64,000 nucleotides of DNA. Source: Thermosynechococcus sp. HN-54 (GTDB taxonomy: Bacteria > Cyanobacteriota > Cyanobacteriia > Thermosynechococcales > Thermosynechococcaceae). Shown here piece after piece: positions 19,350 through 27,889 of the stretch; position 1 is the first letter of the stretch, and the number at the start of each line of letters is the position of its first letter. The position numbers and the translations under genes are program-made. The notes below the pieces were generated by a model, which saw only the letters and a program-made list of their open reading frames with translations, did not search any database and was not told the origin of the DNA. The stretch covers positions 2,641,964 through 2,705,963 of the forward strand of contig NZ_CP098039.1 in assembly GCF_023650955.1 (NCBI RefSeq), read 5' to 3'.

Positions 19350-20021
19350 ATGCGTCGACTCCGTCGCCCTTGGCCACAGGACTCAGAGGACTTCAACCCT
19401 TGGATGTCCTATACGGATCTGATGTCCAGTAGCCTCCTAATTTTGAGCTTGATCACATTTTTTATGTTAATTTTTATCATTTTTAACCAAAAACAGATCA
19501 ATGAATTAAGAAAACAAAAGAGTGTACAGGGTCCCCCTCCCATTCTCTTTATTCCAGATAATGACAAATTTCGATTCCCTGCGGGTAGTGCCCAACTCTC
19601 AGACCCCTTTCGCAAATACATTTGGGTAGAGTTAACCTCGATGGTTATAGATACTCGCCAAAAGTATGGTATTGACACGGTGGAAATCATTGGCCATACG
19701 GACGGGCAACCCAATCAAGGGGGTGGCAGTAATCTGGATATTCTCCTAGAGGAAGCGGCAGCCACCAATACATTGTATCGTTTGACGCCCGGTTCCAATG
19801 CCGATCTTGGACTCATGCGGGCACTGGCGATCGCTAATGAACTGCGCAAAGCTCAAGCCAAGGAACCCAAACTCGCAGGTCTGCGGTTTCGTGCCTACTC
19901 TGCGGGTCAACTCTACCTTGCCAATGGCCAATTAGCACCTCCCAACCGCAATCCGGATGTTTCCCGTCGTCGGATCGAAGTGCGCTTTACACGGACAGGC
20001 AAGACTGAAACAGCCCGCTAA
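19350..20021 (+). CDS. OmpA/MotB-like peptidoglycan-binding partner (ZorB-like)
   Basis: A 223-residue protein with a short cytoplasmic start, one membrane segment (about 26-48) and a C-terminal OmpA-like domain (about 70-220). The stretch PWMSYTDLMSSSLLIL places an Asp (residue 23) just at the start of the membrane helix, the position of the proton-carrying Asp in MotB and ZorB. The OmpA-like domain shows VEIIGHTDGQPNQG, SNADLGLMRALAIANEL and NPDVSRRRIEVRF, the peptidoglycan-binding pattern. It is the last gene of the vWA/tubulin/MotA-like unit. Its stop is 12 bases from the end of the convergent MCE gene. Best read as the stator anchor of the preceding channel subunit. Confidence 0.85.
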   Translation: MRRLRRPWPQDSEDFNPWMSYTDLMSSSLLILSLITFFMLIFIIFNQKQINELRKQKSVQGPPPILFIPDNDKFRFPAGSAQLSDPFRKYIWVELTSMVIDTRQKYGIDTVEIIGHTDGQPNQGGGSNLDILLEEAAATNTLYRLTPGSNADLGLMRALAIANELRKAQAKEPKLAGLRFRAYSAGQLYLANGQLAPPNRNPDVSRRRIEVRFTRTGKTETAR

Positions 20022-20033
20022 ACCAATTCCAAC

Positions 20034-21242
20034 CTAAGGATCACTGGTCACGGCAGCTTCCTCTTCTTTGGGGGGCGTTGCAGCCACACTTGGACTGGGG
20101 GCGGTGCTGGGGGGGAGTGGCTGAGTTTCTCCTAGGGAAGTGGCATGGAGGGCCAATAATTGCTGCTCCAGCTCTTGGCTCGAAGCCAGCAGGCGCCTGA
20201 GGATTTGAATTAAGCGCCGTAAATCGGACTGAAAGGATTGATCGCTCGTCAGTTTCAGTAGGTCATTGGTGAGTTTTTGGGCGTTGATGAATGTCGCGCG
20301 TGCGGCATCTAGGGTTTGGGCGATCGACAGCATAATGATAGGACTACTCAGCGTCCCAGAGACTTTATTGAGATTGGCCGCTGCTTCGGCACCATTTTTA
20401 ATGAGGGCATCCAAATTGGCCAGCAATTCCCCCTGCTCCAGTTGATTTGTCAGGGGGCGCAGTGCCTTGAGCGTGGTTCTCAGATCTCGGGCAGCACCAT
20501 CAATGTTGCGCAAGGCAGAGTTAATCGTGTTGCGGTTGACCTCAACCATTTCACTGATCTGGTTGGCCGCACGGGTCACTGCTTGCGAGGCCGTGCCAAA
20601 ATTCCGTAGTTCAGCACGGGCTTCATTACTGAGGGCGTTGAAGCTATCGAGGGCAGTGGTCACCTTCGTCAACGATTGGTCAGCACGGTTAACGGTGCGG
20701 GTTGCGCCCAAAATAAGGGTATTGGCGTTATTGATAATCCCCGATTCCTCAAGGGCGGTGGTAAAACGAGTGGCCGCTCGCACCAAATCCTCTAAGCTGG
20801 CAGTGCGTACCCCAGTCACGCGATCGCCATTACAGTAGATGAGATTCGGCTGACACTTAGGAGCAAAGGCTGTCACCCCTTCTGGAATCTCTGGCACCTG
20901 CTCCTTCGGCGTAAAGTCCAAGAAGGCTTGGCCGATAAACCCTGAGTGGCGAATCTCTGGCACTGCACTGCGCGGAATCAGCACATTATTGATGCGCACA
21001 CTCACCTGCACCCCATTGGCATCAAAACCGATGGCCGTAACTCGTCCCACTTGGACACCGCGATAGCGCACCTGTGTCCCCACCGCTAAGCCGGGGGCTG
21101 TGTCCAATTCCACTTCAAGGGTATAGCTATTGGCACCCGCAAGGTTGCCCCGCAACCAGAGTAGGCCGACCCCCAATGTGGCCAAGCCGGCAAGGATCAC
21201 CAGACCCACCAAACTTTCCTGCACACGCCGTGACTGCATCAT
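20034..21242 (-). CDS. MCE-family lipid transport protein (MlaD/TGD2 type)
   Basis: A 402-residue protein with an N-terminal membrane anchor (about residues 8-30) and one MCE domain (about 35-115: YTLEVELDTAPGLAVGTQVRYRG as two adjoining blocks, then GRVTAIGFDANGVQV). A long helical, Asn/Ala/Leu-rich region (about 150-365) follows, with a Pro/Ala/Glu-rich end. It would be the periplasmic lipid-binding component of an MlaFED/TGD-like ABC transporter moving lipids between membranes. The permease and ATPase genes are not adjacent. ATG codons at 21242 and 21239 are both possible; a TTG at 21260 in the same frame is less likely. nadB ends 41 bases upstream, so the two may be co-transcribed. Confidence 0.87.
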   Translation of the reverse strand: MMQSRRVQESLVGLVILAGLATLGVGLLWLRGNLAGANSYTLEVELDTAPGLAVGTQVRYRGVQVGRVTAIGFDANGVQVSVRINNVLIPRSAVPEIRHSGFIGQAFLDFTPKEQVPEIPEGVTAFAPKCQPNLIYCNGDRVTGVRTASLEDLVRAATRFTTALEESGIINNANTLILGATRTVNRADQSLTKVTTALDSFNALSNEARAELRNFGTASQAVTRAANQISEMVEVNRNTINSALRNIDGAARDLRTTLKALRPLTNQLEQGELLANLDALIKNGAEAAANLNKVSGTLSSPIIMLSIAQTLDAARATFINAQKLTNDLLKLTSDQSFQSDLRRLIQILRRLLASSQELEQQLLALHATSLGETQPLPPSTAPSPSVAATPPKEEEAAVTSDP

Positions 21243-21283
21243 AGGGATAGATCGCCGCAAAAAATTTTTGGAATCTATAGCAA

Positions 21284-22924
21284 CTATAGTTTACTCTGGA
21301 CGCCTTGAATCGCCGCTTTTTGCCAGTGCTCTCCCCAAATGAGGGTGTGCATTTGCCAATTGGGATCGGGCTGGGGGTAGTCTTGGCGATAGTGGCCACC
21401 GCGGCTTTCCTCACGAAAAAGCGCACTTTTGAGAATTAAATAGGCAATGTCCAAGAGATTGCGTAGCTCACCCCATTCCCAAAGGGTTGCTTGGGTGGCT
21501 TCATTGCTGAGGGTGTAGCAGTGATTGGGGTACAGTTGACCAAAGGCGATCGCGATCGGATGAGCCAGCAATTCTTGGCGCCATTCCTTTACTTGGGAAA
21601 GAGCGGCCATCAGGGTGGGAGCATCGCGACAAATGCCAGCACTTTGCCACAGGAGTTCCCGCAGATCTTGGCGCCACTGCCGAAAGCTCACTGGCTCAAT
21701 TTCAAGGGCTTGCTGACCAACAGGGGACACCGCCAAAGGAAGGGACTGAGGGTACAGATGTGCGAGTTGAGCTGAAAAGACAAAGCATTCCAAAAGGGAG
21801 TTACTAGCAAGGCGATTGGCACCGTGGACACCAGTACTGGCAACTTCGCCAACGGCATAGAGGCCGGGAAGACTGGTTTTAGCCTGCAAATCGGTGACGA
21901 CTCCCCCCATCCAGTAATGGGCTGCCGGGGACACGGGAATGGGTTGCTGCTCAACGTCAATGCCCCACTGCCGACAGACAGCAATGATTTTCGGAAAACG
22001 GTAGTGCAGGCGATCGCGAGGAATCGGTCGTAAGTCCAACCAGACATGGGGGGCATGGCTCTGCTGGAGGTGACGGTAAATGGCACGACTGACAATATCC
22101 CGTGGTGCAAGCTCGCCAGCAGGATGGTAATCCACCACAAAGCGATGACCTGTGTTGTCGATTAAATGCGCTCCTTCACCGCGCACTGCTTCACTGATCA
22201 GAAATCGCGGTGCTCCTTCAACGGCGAGAGCGGTGGGATGAAACTGGAAAAACTCGACATCGCGAATATGGGCACCCGCTCGCCATGCCATTGCCACACC
22301 ATCGCCGGTACTTAAGGGCGGATTCGTTGTCTGCGCAAAAACTTGACCGCCGCCCCCCGTGGCGAGAACGACTGCACCCGAGCGCAGCCACTGAAGCTGT
22401 CCCTGACGCAACAGACACACCCCACAGCATTGCCCCGACTCTAGCCACAAATCAAAGACAAAGCTATTGGGAAGGAGGGTGATATGGGAGGCGGCAGTGA
22501 CTTGTCGTAGCAGTGTAGTAATCAGCGCTTGCCCGGTGGTATCAGCCGCATGGAGGACACGCGGACGAGAATGGGCGGCTTCGAGGGTTAGCGCCGGGCG
22601 ATCGCCCGCCCGATCAAAGGCCACCCCCATCGCCAAGAGACGCTCAACTTGGGCAGGTGCCTGCTCGACCAGAAACTGAACACTGACCGGATCGCAAAGT
22701 CCTGCTCCGGCGGCGAGGGTATCTTGGGCATGAAGCAGGGGAGAGTCCGTTGGATCGATGGCCGCAGCCATCCCTCCTTGGGCCCAGCCGCTCGCCGATT
22801 GCTGGAGGTCAGTTTTTGTGATCAGGCCAATACGATAGGTAGAGGGAAGGGCAAGGGCAGCACTGAGACCCGCAGCACCACTGCCAATGATTAAGACATC
22901 AAATTCAGAAGTTGCGGGAGTCAA
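21284..22924 (-). CDS. nadB: L-aspartate oxidase
   Basis: Flavoprotein that oxidises L-aspartate to iminoaspartate, the first step of de novo NAD synthesis, in the cytoplasm. Seen: the FAD-binding start VLIIGSGAAGLSAALAL, SASGWAQGGMAAA, LATGGGGQVFAQTTNP, FFQFHPTAL, the catalytic region RGEGAHLIDNTGHRF and GLYAVGEVASTGVHGANRLA. The C-terminal helical domain ends in SKL. At 546 residues it is of normal length. No nadA or nadC is visible. It is read in the same direction as psbU upstream (gap 37 bases) and the MCE gene downstream. Confidence 0.96.
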   Translation of the reverse strand: MTPATSEFDVLIIGSGAAGLSAALALPSTYRIGLITKTDLQQSASGWAQGGMAAAIDPTDSPLLHAQDTLAAGAGLCDPVSVQFLVEQAPAQVERLLAMGVAFDRAGDRPALTLEAAHSRPRVLHAADTTGQALITTLLRQVTAASHITLLPNSFVFDLWLESGQCCGVCLLRQGQLQWLRSGAVVLATGGGGQVFAQTTNPPLSTGDGVAMAWRAGAHIRDVEFFQFHPTALAVEGAPRFLISEAVRGEGAHLIDNTGHRFVVDYHPAGELAPRDIVSRAIYRHLQQSHAPHVWLDLRPIPRDRLHYRFPKIIAVCRQWGIDVEQQPIPVSPAAHYWMGGVVTDLQAKTSLPGLYAVGEVASTGVHGANRLASNSLLECFVFSAQLAHLYPQSLPLAVSPVGQQALEIEPVSFRQWRQDLRELLWQSAGICRDAPTLMAALSQVKEWRQELLAHPIAIAFGQLYPNHCYTLSNEATQATLWEWGELRNLLDIAYLILKSALFREESRGGHYRQDYPQPDPNWQMHTLIWGEHWQKAAIQGVQSKL

Positions 22925-22961
22925 CGCTAACCCAACAGACCTTTATAGTTGACGAGGGTGA

Positions 22962-23366
22962 TTACTTGTATAGCCCATTATTATAGCGATCGCCACCCTC
23001 AACGAGAGCCGTTTCCACCTCAGTCACCGTAAAGTGATCCAAGTTTTGCCGCAGAATTTCCTTTTGCCGCTCCGTCAAACCGGGAATGTTCAGGACATCT
23101 TCAACGGCTTGATAGGGGGCATTTTTAACGATTAATTTAGCTAGGGTTGGGTACAAACCGCGGTATTGAATAAAGGCAGCAATGTTGGTATTGTTGAGGT
23201 CAATTTTTTCACCAAAGGCAGTGCCGAGTTTCTCATCTACCACATTGACCAGTTCTTCCTCGGTGGATGTAGTTGCCGCCAAGGTTGGGGCACTCCAGTT
23301 AATCCAGCCCAACAGGCTAACGCCCACGAAGTAAGCCAGTGCTAGCCAGCGGCCCAAACGTTGCAT
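22962..23366 (-). CDS. psbU: Photosystem II 12 kDa extrinsic protein (PsbU)
   Basis: PsbU is a lumenal subunit that shields and stabilises the oxygen-evolving manganese cluster of photosystem II. The precursor is 134 residues with a twin-spanning signal peptide ([20 protein letters not shown] start) cleaved near ATLAA. The mature part contains [40 protein letters not shown] and the helix-hairpin-helix region [16 protein letters not shown], ending [10 protein letters not shown] few residues differ from the T. vulcanus/elongatus protein as I remember it. ATG at 23366 is chosen because GGAGG lies 10 bases upstream. Confidence 0.97.
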   Translation of the reverse strand: MQRLGRWLALAYFVGVSLLGWINWSAPTLAATTSTEEELVNVVDEKLGTAFGEKIDLNNTNIAAFIQYRGLYPTLAKLIVKNAPYQAVEDVLNIPGLTERQKEILRQNLDHFTVTEVETALVEGGDRYNNGLYK

Positions 23367-23603
23367 AATTCCTTTACCTCCCAAATCTCACAGGTCATTA
23401 CAAAAAACAGCGGTTCATTAAGAGTCAAAGCAAAGAACTGACCACATCGCACAGCGAGCGCAGGCGGCGGTAGCCGATCGCCAGCAGGGTGACAGAGGAA
23501 ACTGAGGCATCACGCCCACAATAGACTGATGTCTAGGCTGCCCCCTACAGGTGATTCAATAATATCAGAGGGAGGCCGTCCCTTAATCCCTTTTTTGAGG
23601 TGT

Positions 23604-24803
23604 TTAGTGTAGGGTGTCCCTACCTTTGATGGCTTGGGCAAGGAACCTATGAAGGTCATCAAAGCTGCCTACGTAGGCGGGTACAGGGGCATCATAGCCC
23701 TTGAGGTTCAGCACTTGGGGGCGAAAGGAAACAACGGTTGGACAAGACTGCACAAGGTAGTGGTAGGTGGTTGCCCCCATGGCCAGATCAGCGGCAATGG
23801 TTTTAGTGGCACTCTCAAGGCGAAAGGCAGCGTTAACGGTATCTCCCAGAGCAGTATAGTCGGGGCGATCGCCACTCCCCGTATTGCCCACCATGGCATA
23901 GCCTGTATTCAAGCCAGAACCAATGCGCAGTGGCCAGGGCAAGGGGTACTGCTGGTGCAGCTCTCCGGTCATCAGCCGTAAATCCTCCAAAGCAGAGAGG
24001 GTGTGGCAAATTTCTTGATAGCCAATCTCCTCACTTTCGTGGATCCAAACCGCCATCACAGCATCCCCGATATACTTATCCACCCAACTGCCGTATTGAC
24101 GGATAATCTCACCCGCGCGATGAAACCATGTACCAATCAGCTCCGATAGTAGCTCCTCTTCGAGTTGCCGGGTCAGCTTGGTAAAGTCACGAATATCCAC
24201 AACCAAGACCGTCAACAGGCGGCGGACGTGGAGAAGTGCTGTCGAGGAGCCTTCGGATTGGGGCAAAGACAGAGTGGCATTTTCCACAAACAGGGGGGCA
24301 AAGGGTTCGTTAAAAAAGTCCAGTTCCGTTTGGCCAAAGGTAATGCGATCGCCATTGTGCAGGGCAACGGGAATACTGACGCGGCGACCGTTGACGAACG
24401 TACCATTGCGACTGCCAAGATCAATGAGATAAAACTCCCCCTGTCCCATGCGCTGAATCATGGCATGGTTCCGTGACATCCAGCGATCGCTGAGGACAAT
24501 TGAATTGTCTTCACTGCGGCCAATCGTCCAGCAGTTCCCCCCCGTCAAGGGAAAATAGCAAACGGTGTCCTCACTCACGAGTGCTAGATGGGGTTCTGAA
24601 GGGGGTGGGGTCTCAGGATGAACGACCTCAGGGGCGCCGGGAATTTGCGAGAGGGTATGGCGCAGTTGGTTAATAACTTGCTGCTGACGCAAAATAATCG
24701 CCACTAATTGTTGGGGAGGTAAGGTCTCGAGGATCTTTTGATCGGGCAAATTAAACGTCAGGTCAGCATCCATGGGGGGCAAAATAGGAGAAACACTTTT
24801 CAT
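23604..24803 (-). CDS. FHA domain - class III adenylate/guanylate cyclase
   Basis: A 399-residue soluble signalling protein. An FHA domain at about residues 95-175 (WTIGRSEDNSIVLSDRWMSR, then NHAMIQ and LGSRNGTFVNGRRV) should bind phosphothreonine peptides. A class III cyclase domain at about 205-390 has both metal-binding Asp regions (VVDIRDFTKL, DKYIGDAVMAVW), adenine-specifying Lys in DKYIGD and Asp in RPDYTALGD, and transition-state Asn and Arg in GDTVNAAFRLE. ATP to cAMP is therefore more likely than cGMP synthesis. ATG at 24803 gives the simplest start. The domain order matches known cyanobacterial FHA-cyclases. Transcribed alone on the minus strand. Confidence 0.9.
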   Translation of the reverse strand: MKSVSPILPPMDADLTFNLPDQKILETLPPQQLVAIILRQQQVINQLRHTLSQIPGAPEVVHPETPPPSEPHLALVSEDTVCYFPLTGGNCWTIGRSEDNSIVLSDRWMSRNHAMIQRMGQGEFYLIDLGSRNGTFVNGRRVSIPVALHNGDRITFGQTELDFFNEPFAPLFVENATLSLPQSEGSSTALLHVRRLLTVLVVDIRDFTKLTRQLEEELLSELIGTWFHRAGEIIRQYGSWVDKYIGDAVMAVWIHESEEIGYQEICHTLSALEDLRLMTGELHQQYPLPWPLRIGSGLNTGYAMVGNTGSGDRPDYTALGDTVNAAFRLESATKTIAADLAMGATTYHYLVQSCPTVVSFRPQVLNLKGYDAPVPAYVGSFDDLHRFLAQAIKGRDTLH

Positions 24804-25120
24804 AGTTGAGAAATCACCGTGGGTCAGCTCTCCCCCTAGCGCCACCGATGCGTAAATGTTTGAAAGTGAAGTCCACCAATAGATGCTAGTCTAGCAAAGG
24901 AACTTTGTCTGGCTCAATAGATGCAGTCTGTGCGGTAGACCCAATCAACCATAGAGCGATCGCCAGAGGAAGCATTAGTCCCTATTTGCCCTCGTAAAAA
25001 TTATTAACCTTTCCCCTAGGGTTGGGTTGAAGCCCATCCGCTAAAATGATGGCAGCTTTGGGAGGGACTGCTCTCTCCGTGAATGCACTTTGACCTATCT
25101 GCATTTGAGGACAACACTCC
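24804..25120. other. Divergent intergenic region between the cyclase gene and psaF
   Basis: About 317 bases without a convincing gene. It must hold both divergent promoters. TAAAAT at 25042-25047 is a possible -10 for psaF, about 75 bases before its start, but no good -35 is spaced from it. The psaF ribosome site GAGG lies 11 bases before the ATG. One HIP1-like GCGATCGC is present. No tRNA or strong hairpin seen. Confidence 0.5.
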
Positions 25121-25615
25121 ATGCGTCGATTGTTAGCCCTACTCCTTGTCTTGACCCTGTGGCTAGGTTTTACCCCTCTAGCCTCCGCTGATGTGGCAGG
25201 ACTCGTCCCCTGTAAAGATTCTCCTGCCTTTCAAAAACGCGCTGCCGCTGCTGTGAATACCACTGCTGATCCCGCCTCCGGTCAAAAACGGTTTGAGCGC
25301 TACAGCCAAGCTCTCTGTGGCCAAGATGGTCTGCCCCACCTCGTTGTGGATGGTCGCCTCAGCCGTGCCGGTGATTTTCTCATTCCCAGTGTGCTCTTCC
25401 TGTACATTGCCGGCTGGATTGGCTGGGTGGGTCGCGCCTACTTGATTGCCGTGCGCAATAGCGGTGAAGCCAACGAAAAAGAAATCATTATTGATGTGCC
25501 CCTTGCCATCAAATGCATGCTCACGGGGTTTGCTTGGCCATTGGCTGCCCTCAAAGAGCTGGCAGCGGGTGAACTCACCGCCAAAGATAACGAAATTACC
25601 GTTTCTCCGCGCTAG
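25121..25615 (+). CDS. psaF: Photosystem I subunit III (PsaF)
   Basis: PsaF is a photosystem I subunit with a lumenal domain near the P700 donor side. The 164-residue precursor begins with a signal peptide ([20 protein letters not shown]), with mature protein from [18 protein letters not shown]. Two conserved Cys (PCKDS and ALCGQD) form a disulfide in known structures. The membrane part contains [20 protein letters not shown] and the C-terminus is [17 protein letters not shown]. It forms the usual psaF-psaJ pair, with psaJ starting 38 bases downstream. Confidence 0.98.
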   Translation: MRRLLALLLVLTLWLGFTPLASADVAGLVPCKDSPAFQKRAAAAVNTTADPASGQKRFERYSQALCGQDGLPHLVVDGRLSRAGDFLIPSVLFLYIAGWIGWVGRAYLIAVRNSGEANEKEIIIDVPLAIKCMLTGFAWPLAALKELAAGELTAKDNEITVSPR

Positions 25616-25653
25616 CTTCACTGTTTGTTGTATTGTCATAAGGACGACGTACC

Positions 25654-25779
25654 ATGAAACACTTTTTGACCTATCTTTCCACCGCGCCCGTGCTGGCCGC
25701 CATTTGGATGACGATTACCGCTGGGATTTTGATTGAGTTTAATCGCTTCTATCCCGACTTGCTCTTCCATCCCCTCTAA
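25654..25779 (+). CDS. psaJ: Photosystem I subunit IX (PsaJ)
   Basis: A 41-residue single-helix thylakoid subunit that packs against PsaF in photosystem I. The translation starts [20 protein letters not shown] and ends [13 protein letters not shown], the typical PsaJ ending. AAGGA lies about 10 bases before the ATG. Co-transcribed with psaF and followed by a strong terminator. Confidence 0.97.
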
Positions 25780-25820
25780 GGGAGTGGGGGAGCCTCTCAA
25801 CTGTTGAACAAACTCGGTAC

Positions 25821-25850
25821 AAGGGTGGAACAGCGTTCTGCCCTTTTTTT
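25821..25850 (+). terminator. Strong intrinsic terminator of psaF-psaJ
   Basis: An 11-bp stem (AAGGGTGGAAC with GTTCTGCCCTT, two wobble pairs) around a three-base loop is followed directly by a run of T residues. Its core GGAACAGCGTTCTG recurs in the terminator after dnaB. Confidence 0.88.
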
Positions 25851-25964
25851 GTCGCAATTGCTCCCCAGAGGCTATAGAATAGATATTTGTCCTAAAATAG
25901 CAGCCGTAGCCACCAGCGCTGACGCTTGCTGTTAACCCATCCAGTTCAATGAAAGAGGATCCCC

Positions 25965-26423
25965 ATGGCAAAGCGGGTGCAAGTTGTCTTGAATGAAACC
26001 GTCAATAAACTCGGGCGAATGGGTCAAGTCGTCGAAGTCGCCCCCGGCTATGCCCGTAATTACCTATTTCCAAGAGGGATTGCCGAGCCAGCAACCCCCA
26101 GTGCCCTGCGGCGCGTAGAGCGGCTCCAAGAAAGAGAACGGCAGCGGCTCGCCGAACTTAAGGTCGTTGCTGAAAAACAGAAAGCCACCCTCGAAAAGCT
26201 GGCCACCATTACCATCTCGATGCCCGCGGGTGAAAAAGATATGCTTTTTGGGAGCGTCACTCCCCAAGATGTGGCCGATGCCATTCAAGCCATTACGGGT
26301 GAAACCATTGATCGTCGGGCAATGACGCTGCCCGAAATTCGCAAATTGGGCACCTACACGGCTGAAATCAAGCTCCACCCCGAAGTGAGTGTCAAACTCA
26401 ATATCCAAGTCGTTGCCGATTAG
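25965..26423 (+). CDS. rplI: 50S ribosomal protein L9
   Basis: L9 binds 23S rRNA and has two globular domains joined by a long helix. Seen: the N-terminal domain [20 protein letters not shown] with [17 protein letters not shown], the linker helix ([15 protein letters not shown], residues 48-75), and the C-terminal domain ([34 protein letters not shown]). The length of 152 residues is normal. dnaB follows 14 bases downstream, the common cyanobacterial rplI-dnaB pairing. AGAGGA lies a few bases before the ATG. Confidence 0.97.
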   Translation: MAKRVQVVLNETVNKLGRMGQVVEVAPGYARNYLFPRGIAEPATPSALRRVERLQERERQRLAELKVVAEKQKATLEKLATITISMPAGEKDMLFGSVTPQDVADAIQAITGETIDRRAMTLPEIRKLGTYTAEIKLHPEVSVKLNIQVVAD

Positions 26424-26437
26424 GGCTAGCCTCCCTG

Positions 26438-27787
26438 ATGGTTCAGGAGCCAAGTTTTCAGCCCGATAGCCAACTGATTCCCCCCCAGAACCTCGAAGCG
26501 GAAGAGTGGATCTTGGGGGGTATTCTCTTAGACCCGGAAGCCATTAACCGTGTGGTGGATATTTTGCCCGTTGAGGCCTTTTACCTCAGTGCCCACCGCG
26601 AGATCTATCGGGCAGCAGTTTCTCTCCACAGTCGCGGCAGCCCAACGGATCTGCTGTGCGTTACCGCTTGGTTACAGGATCAGGGACTATTGGACAAAGT
26701 TGGCGGGCACACCAAATTGGCAGAATTGGTCGAGCGTACGGTGAGTGCGATTAACATTGATCGGTACGCCCTTTTGGTCAAGGAAAAGTACCTACGCCGC
26801 AAGCTCATTGAAGCGGGTACCCACGTAGTGAAGCTGGGTTACGATAACAGCCTTTCGTTGAACACCATTTTGGATCAGGCCGAGCAGCAAATCTTTAGCG
26901 TCACCCAAGATCGCATCCAGCAGGGGCTGACCCGCACCGATGAAATTCTTACCCGCACGTTTACGGAATTGGAGCAGCGGGCGATCGGCAACATTAAGCC
27001 CGGACTCTGCTGCAACTTCTACGATCTGGACAACCTGACCCAAGGCTTCCAGCGATCGGACTTGATTATCATTGCCGGTCGTCCTTCAATGGGCAAGACG
27101 GCGATCGCCCTGCAAATTGCTCGTCGCATTGCCGAAATTCACAACTTGGGGGTGGCGATCTACAGCCTTGAGATGTCCAAGGAGCAACTAGTGCAACGTC
27201 TTCTTGCCAGTGAAGCTCGCATTGACAGCAACTATTTACGGGCAGGTCGCATTAGCCAACACCAGTGGGAACCCCTAAGTCGGGCGATCGGGATTCTCTC
27301 GCAACTGCCCATCTACATTGACGACACCCCCAATCCCACCCTTGGGGAGATTCGCTCCACTGCCCGTCGTCTGCATGCCGAGCATCCCAACGGCTTAGGC
27401 TTGATTTTGATTGACTACCTGCAACTGATGGGCGGTGAAGAAACCACAGAAGGTCGGGTGCAAGAACTCTCGAAAATTACTCGCTCCCTCAAGGGACTGG
27501 CGCGGGAACTCAATGTCCCTGTCATTGCCCTTTCTCAACTCAGCCGCAGCGTTGAATCGCGGCAAAATAAACGTCCGCTGATGTCGGACTTGCGCGAATC
27601 GGGATCCATTGAACAGGATGCGGACTTAGTGATTCTGCTGTACCGCGATGAATACTACAACCCCGACACCCCCGATCGCGGGATTTGTGAACTCCTGATT
27701 GCCAAACACCGCAATGGTCCCGTGGGCACGGTCAAGCTGCTTTTTGATCCCCAATACACTCGCTTTGAAAATCTTGCCCGCGATTAG
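26438..27787 (+). CDS. dnaB: Replicative DNA helicase DnaB
   Basis: The hexameric helicase that unwinds DNA at the replication fork. N-terminal domain, about residues 10-115, begins PPQNLEAEEWILGGILLDPE. RecA-like domain, about 180-449: Walker A IIAGRPSMGKTAIALQIA, Walker B region LGLILIDYLQLMGG, ALSQLSRSVESRQNKRPLMS and the arginine-finger region KHRNGPVGTVKLLF. The protein is 449 residues and continuous. Unlike dnaB in some cyanobacteria, no intein interrupts the P-loop or later motifs. Confidence 0.97.
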   Translation: MVQEPSFQPDSQLIPPQNLEAEEWILGGILLDPEAINRVVDILPVEAFYLSAHREIYRAAVSLHSRGSPTDLLCVTAWLQDQGLLDKVGGHTKLAELVERTVSAINIDRYALLVKEKYLRRKLIEAGTHVVKLGYDNSLSLNTILDQAEQQIFSVTQDRIQQGLTRTDEILTRTFTELEQRAIGNIKPGLCCNFYDLDNLTQGFQRSDLIIIAGRPSMGKTAIALQIARRIAEIHNLGVAIYSLEMSKEQLVQRLLASEARIDSNYLRAGRISQHQWEPLSRAIGILSQLPIYIDDTPNPTLGEIRSTARRLHAEHPNGLGLILIDYLQLMGGEETTEGRVQELSKITRSLKGLARELNVPVIALSQLSRSVESRQNKRPLMSDLRESGSIEQDADLVILLYRDEYYNPDTPDRGICELLIAKHRNGPVGTVKLLFDPQYTRFENLARD

Positions 27788-27794
27788 TCAAGGG

Positions 27795-27814
27795 GGAACA
27801 GCGTTCTGTTTTTT
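27795..27814 (+). terminator. Intrinsic terminator of rplI-dnaB
   Basis: AACAG and CTGTT pair around a four-base loop, extendable by G-T pairs, and run into TTTTTT. It lies just past the dnaB stop and shares GGAACAGCGTTCTG with the psaJ terminator. Confidence 0.7.
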
Positions 27815-27889
27815 CGCCTCAGAGGTTCGGTGTCAATGATAATTGCTCCTATTTATACTGGGGTCATGTCCTGATGAGGAAACCCATCA

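Noticed and set aside
12068..20021. A canonical Zorya defence system
   Set aside because: Only the motor-like pair resembles Zorya. No ZorC, ZorD or ZorE homologue is visible, and the partners are a vWA and a tubulin-like protein.
23560..23600. Plus-strand hairpin followed by TTTTTT between psbU and the cyclase gene
   Set aside because: The stem (AGGGA/TCCCT) is short, the T-run is separated from it by seven bases, and no plus-strand gene ends there.
26438..27787. Intein in dnaB
   Set aside because: The helicase motifs are contiguous and the protein has normal length, so no intein is present.
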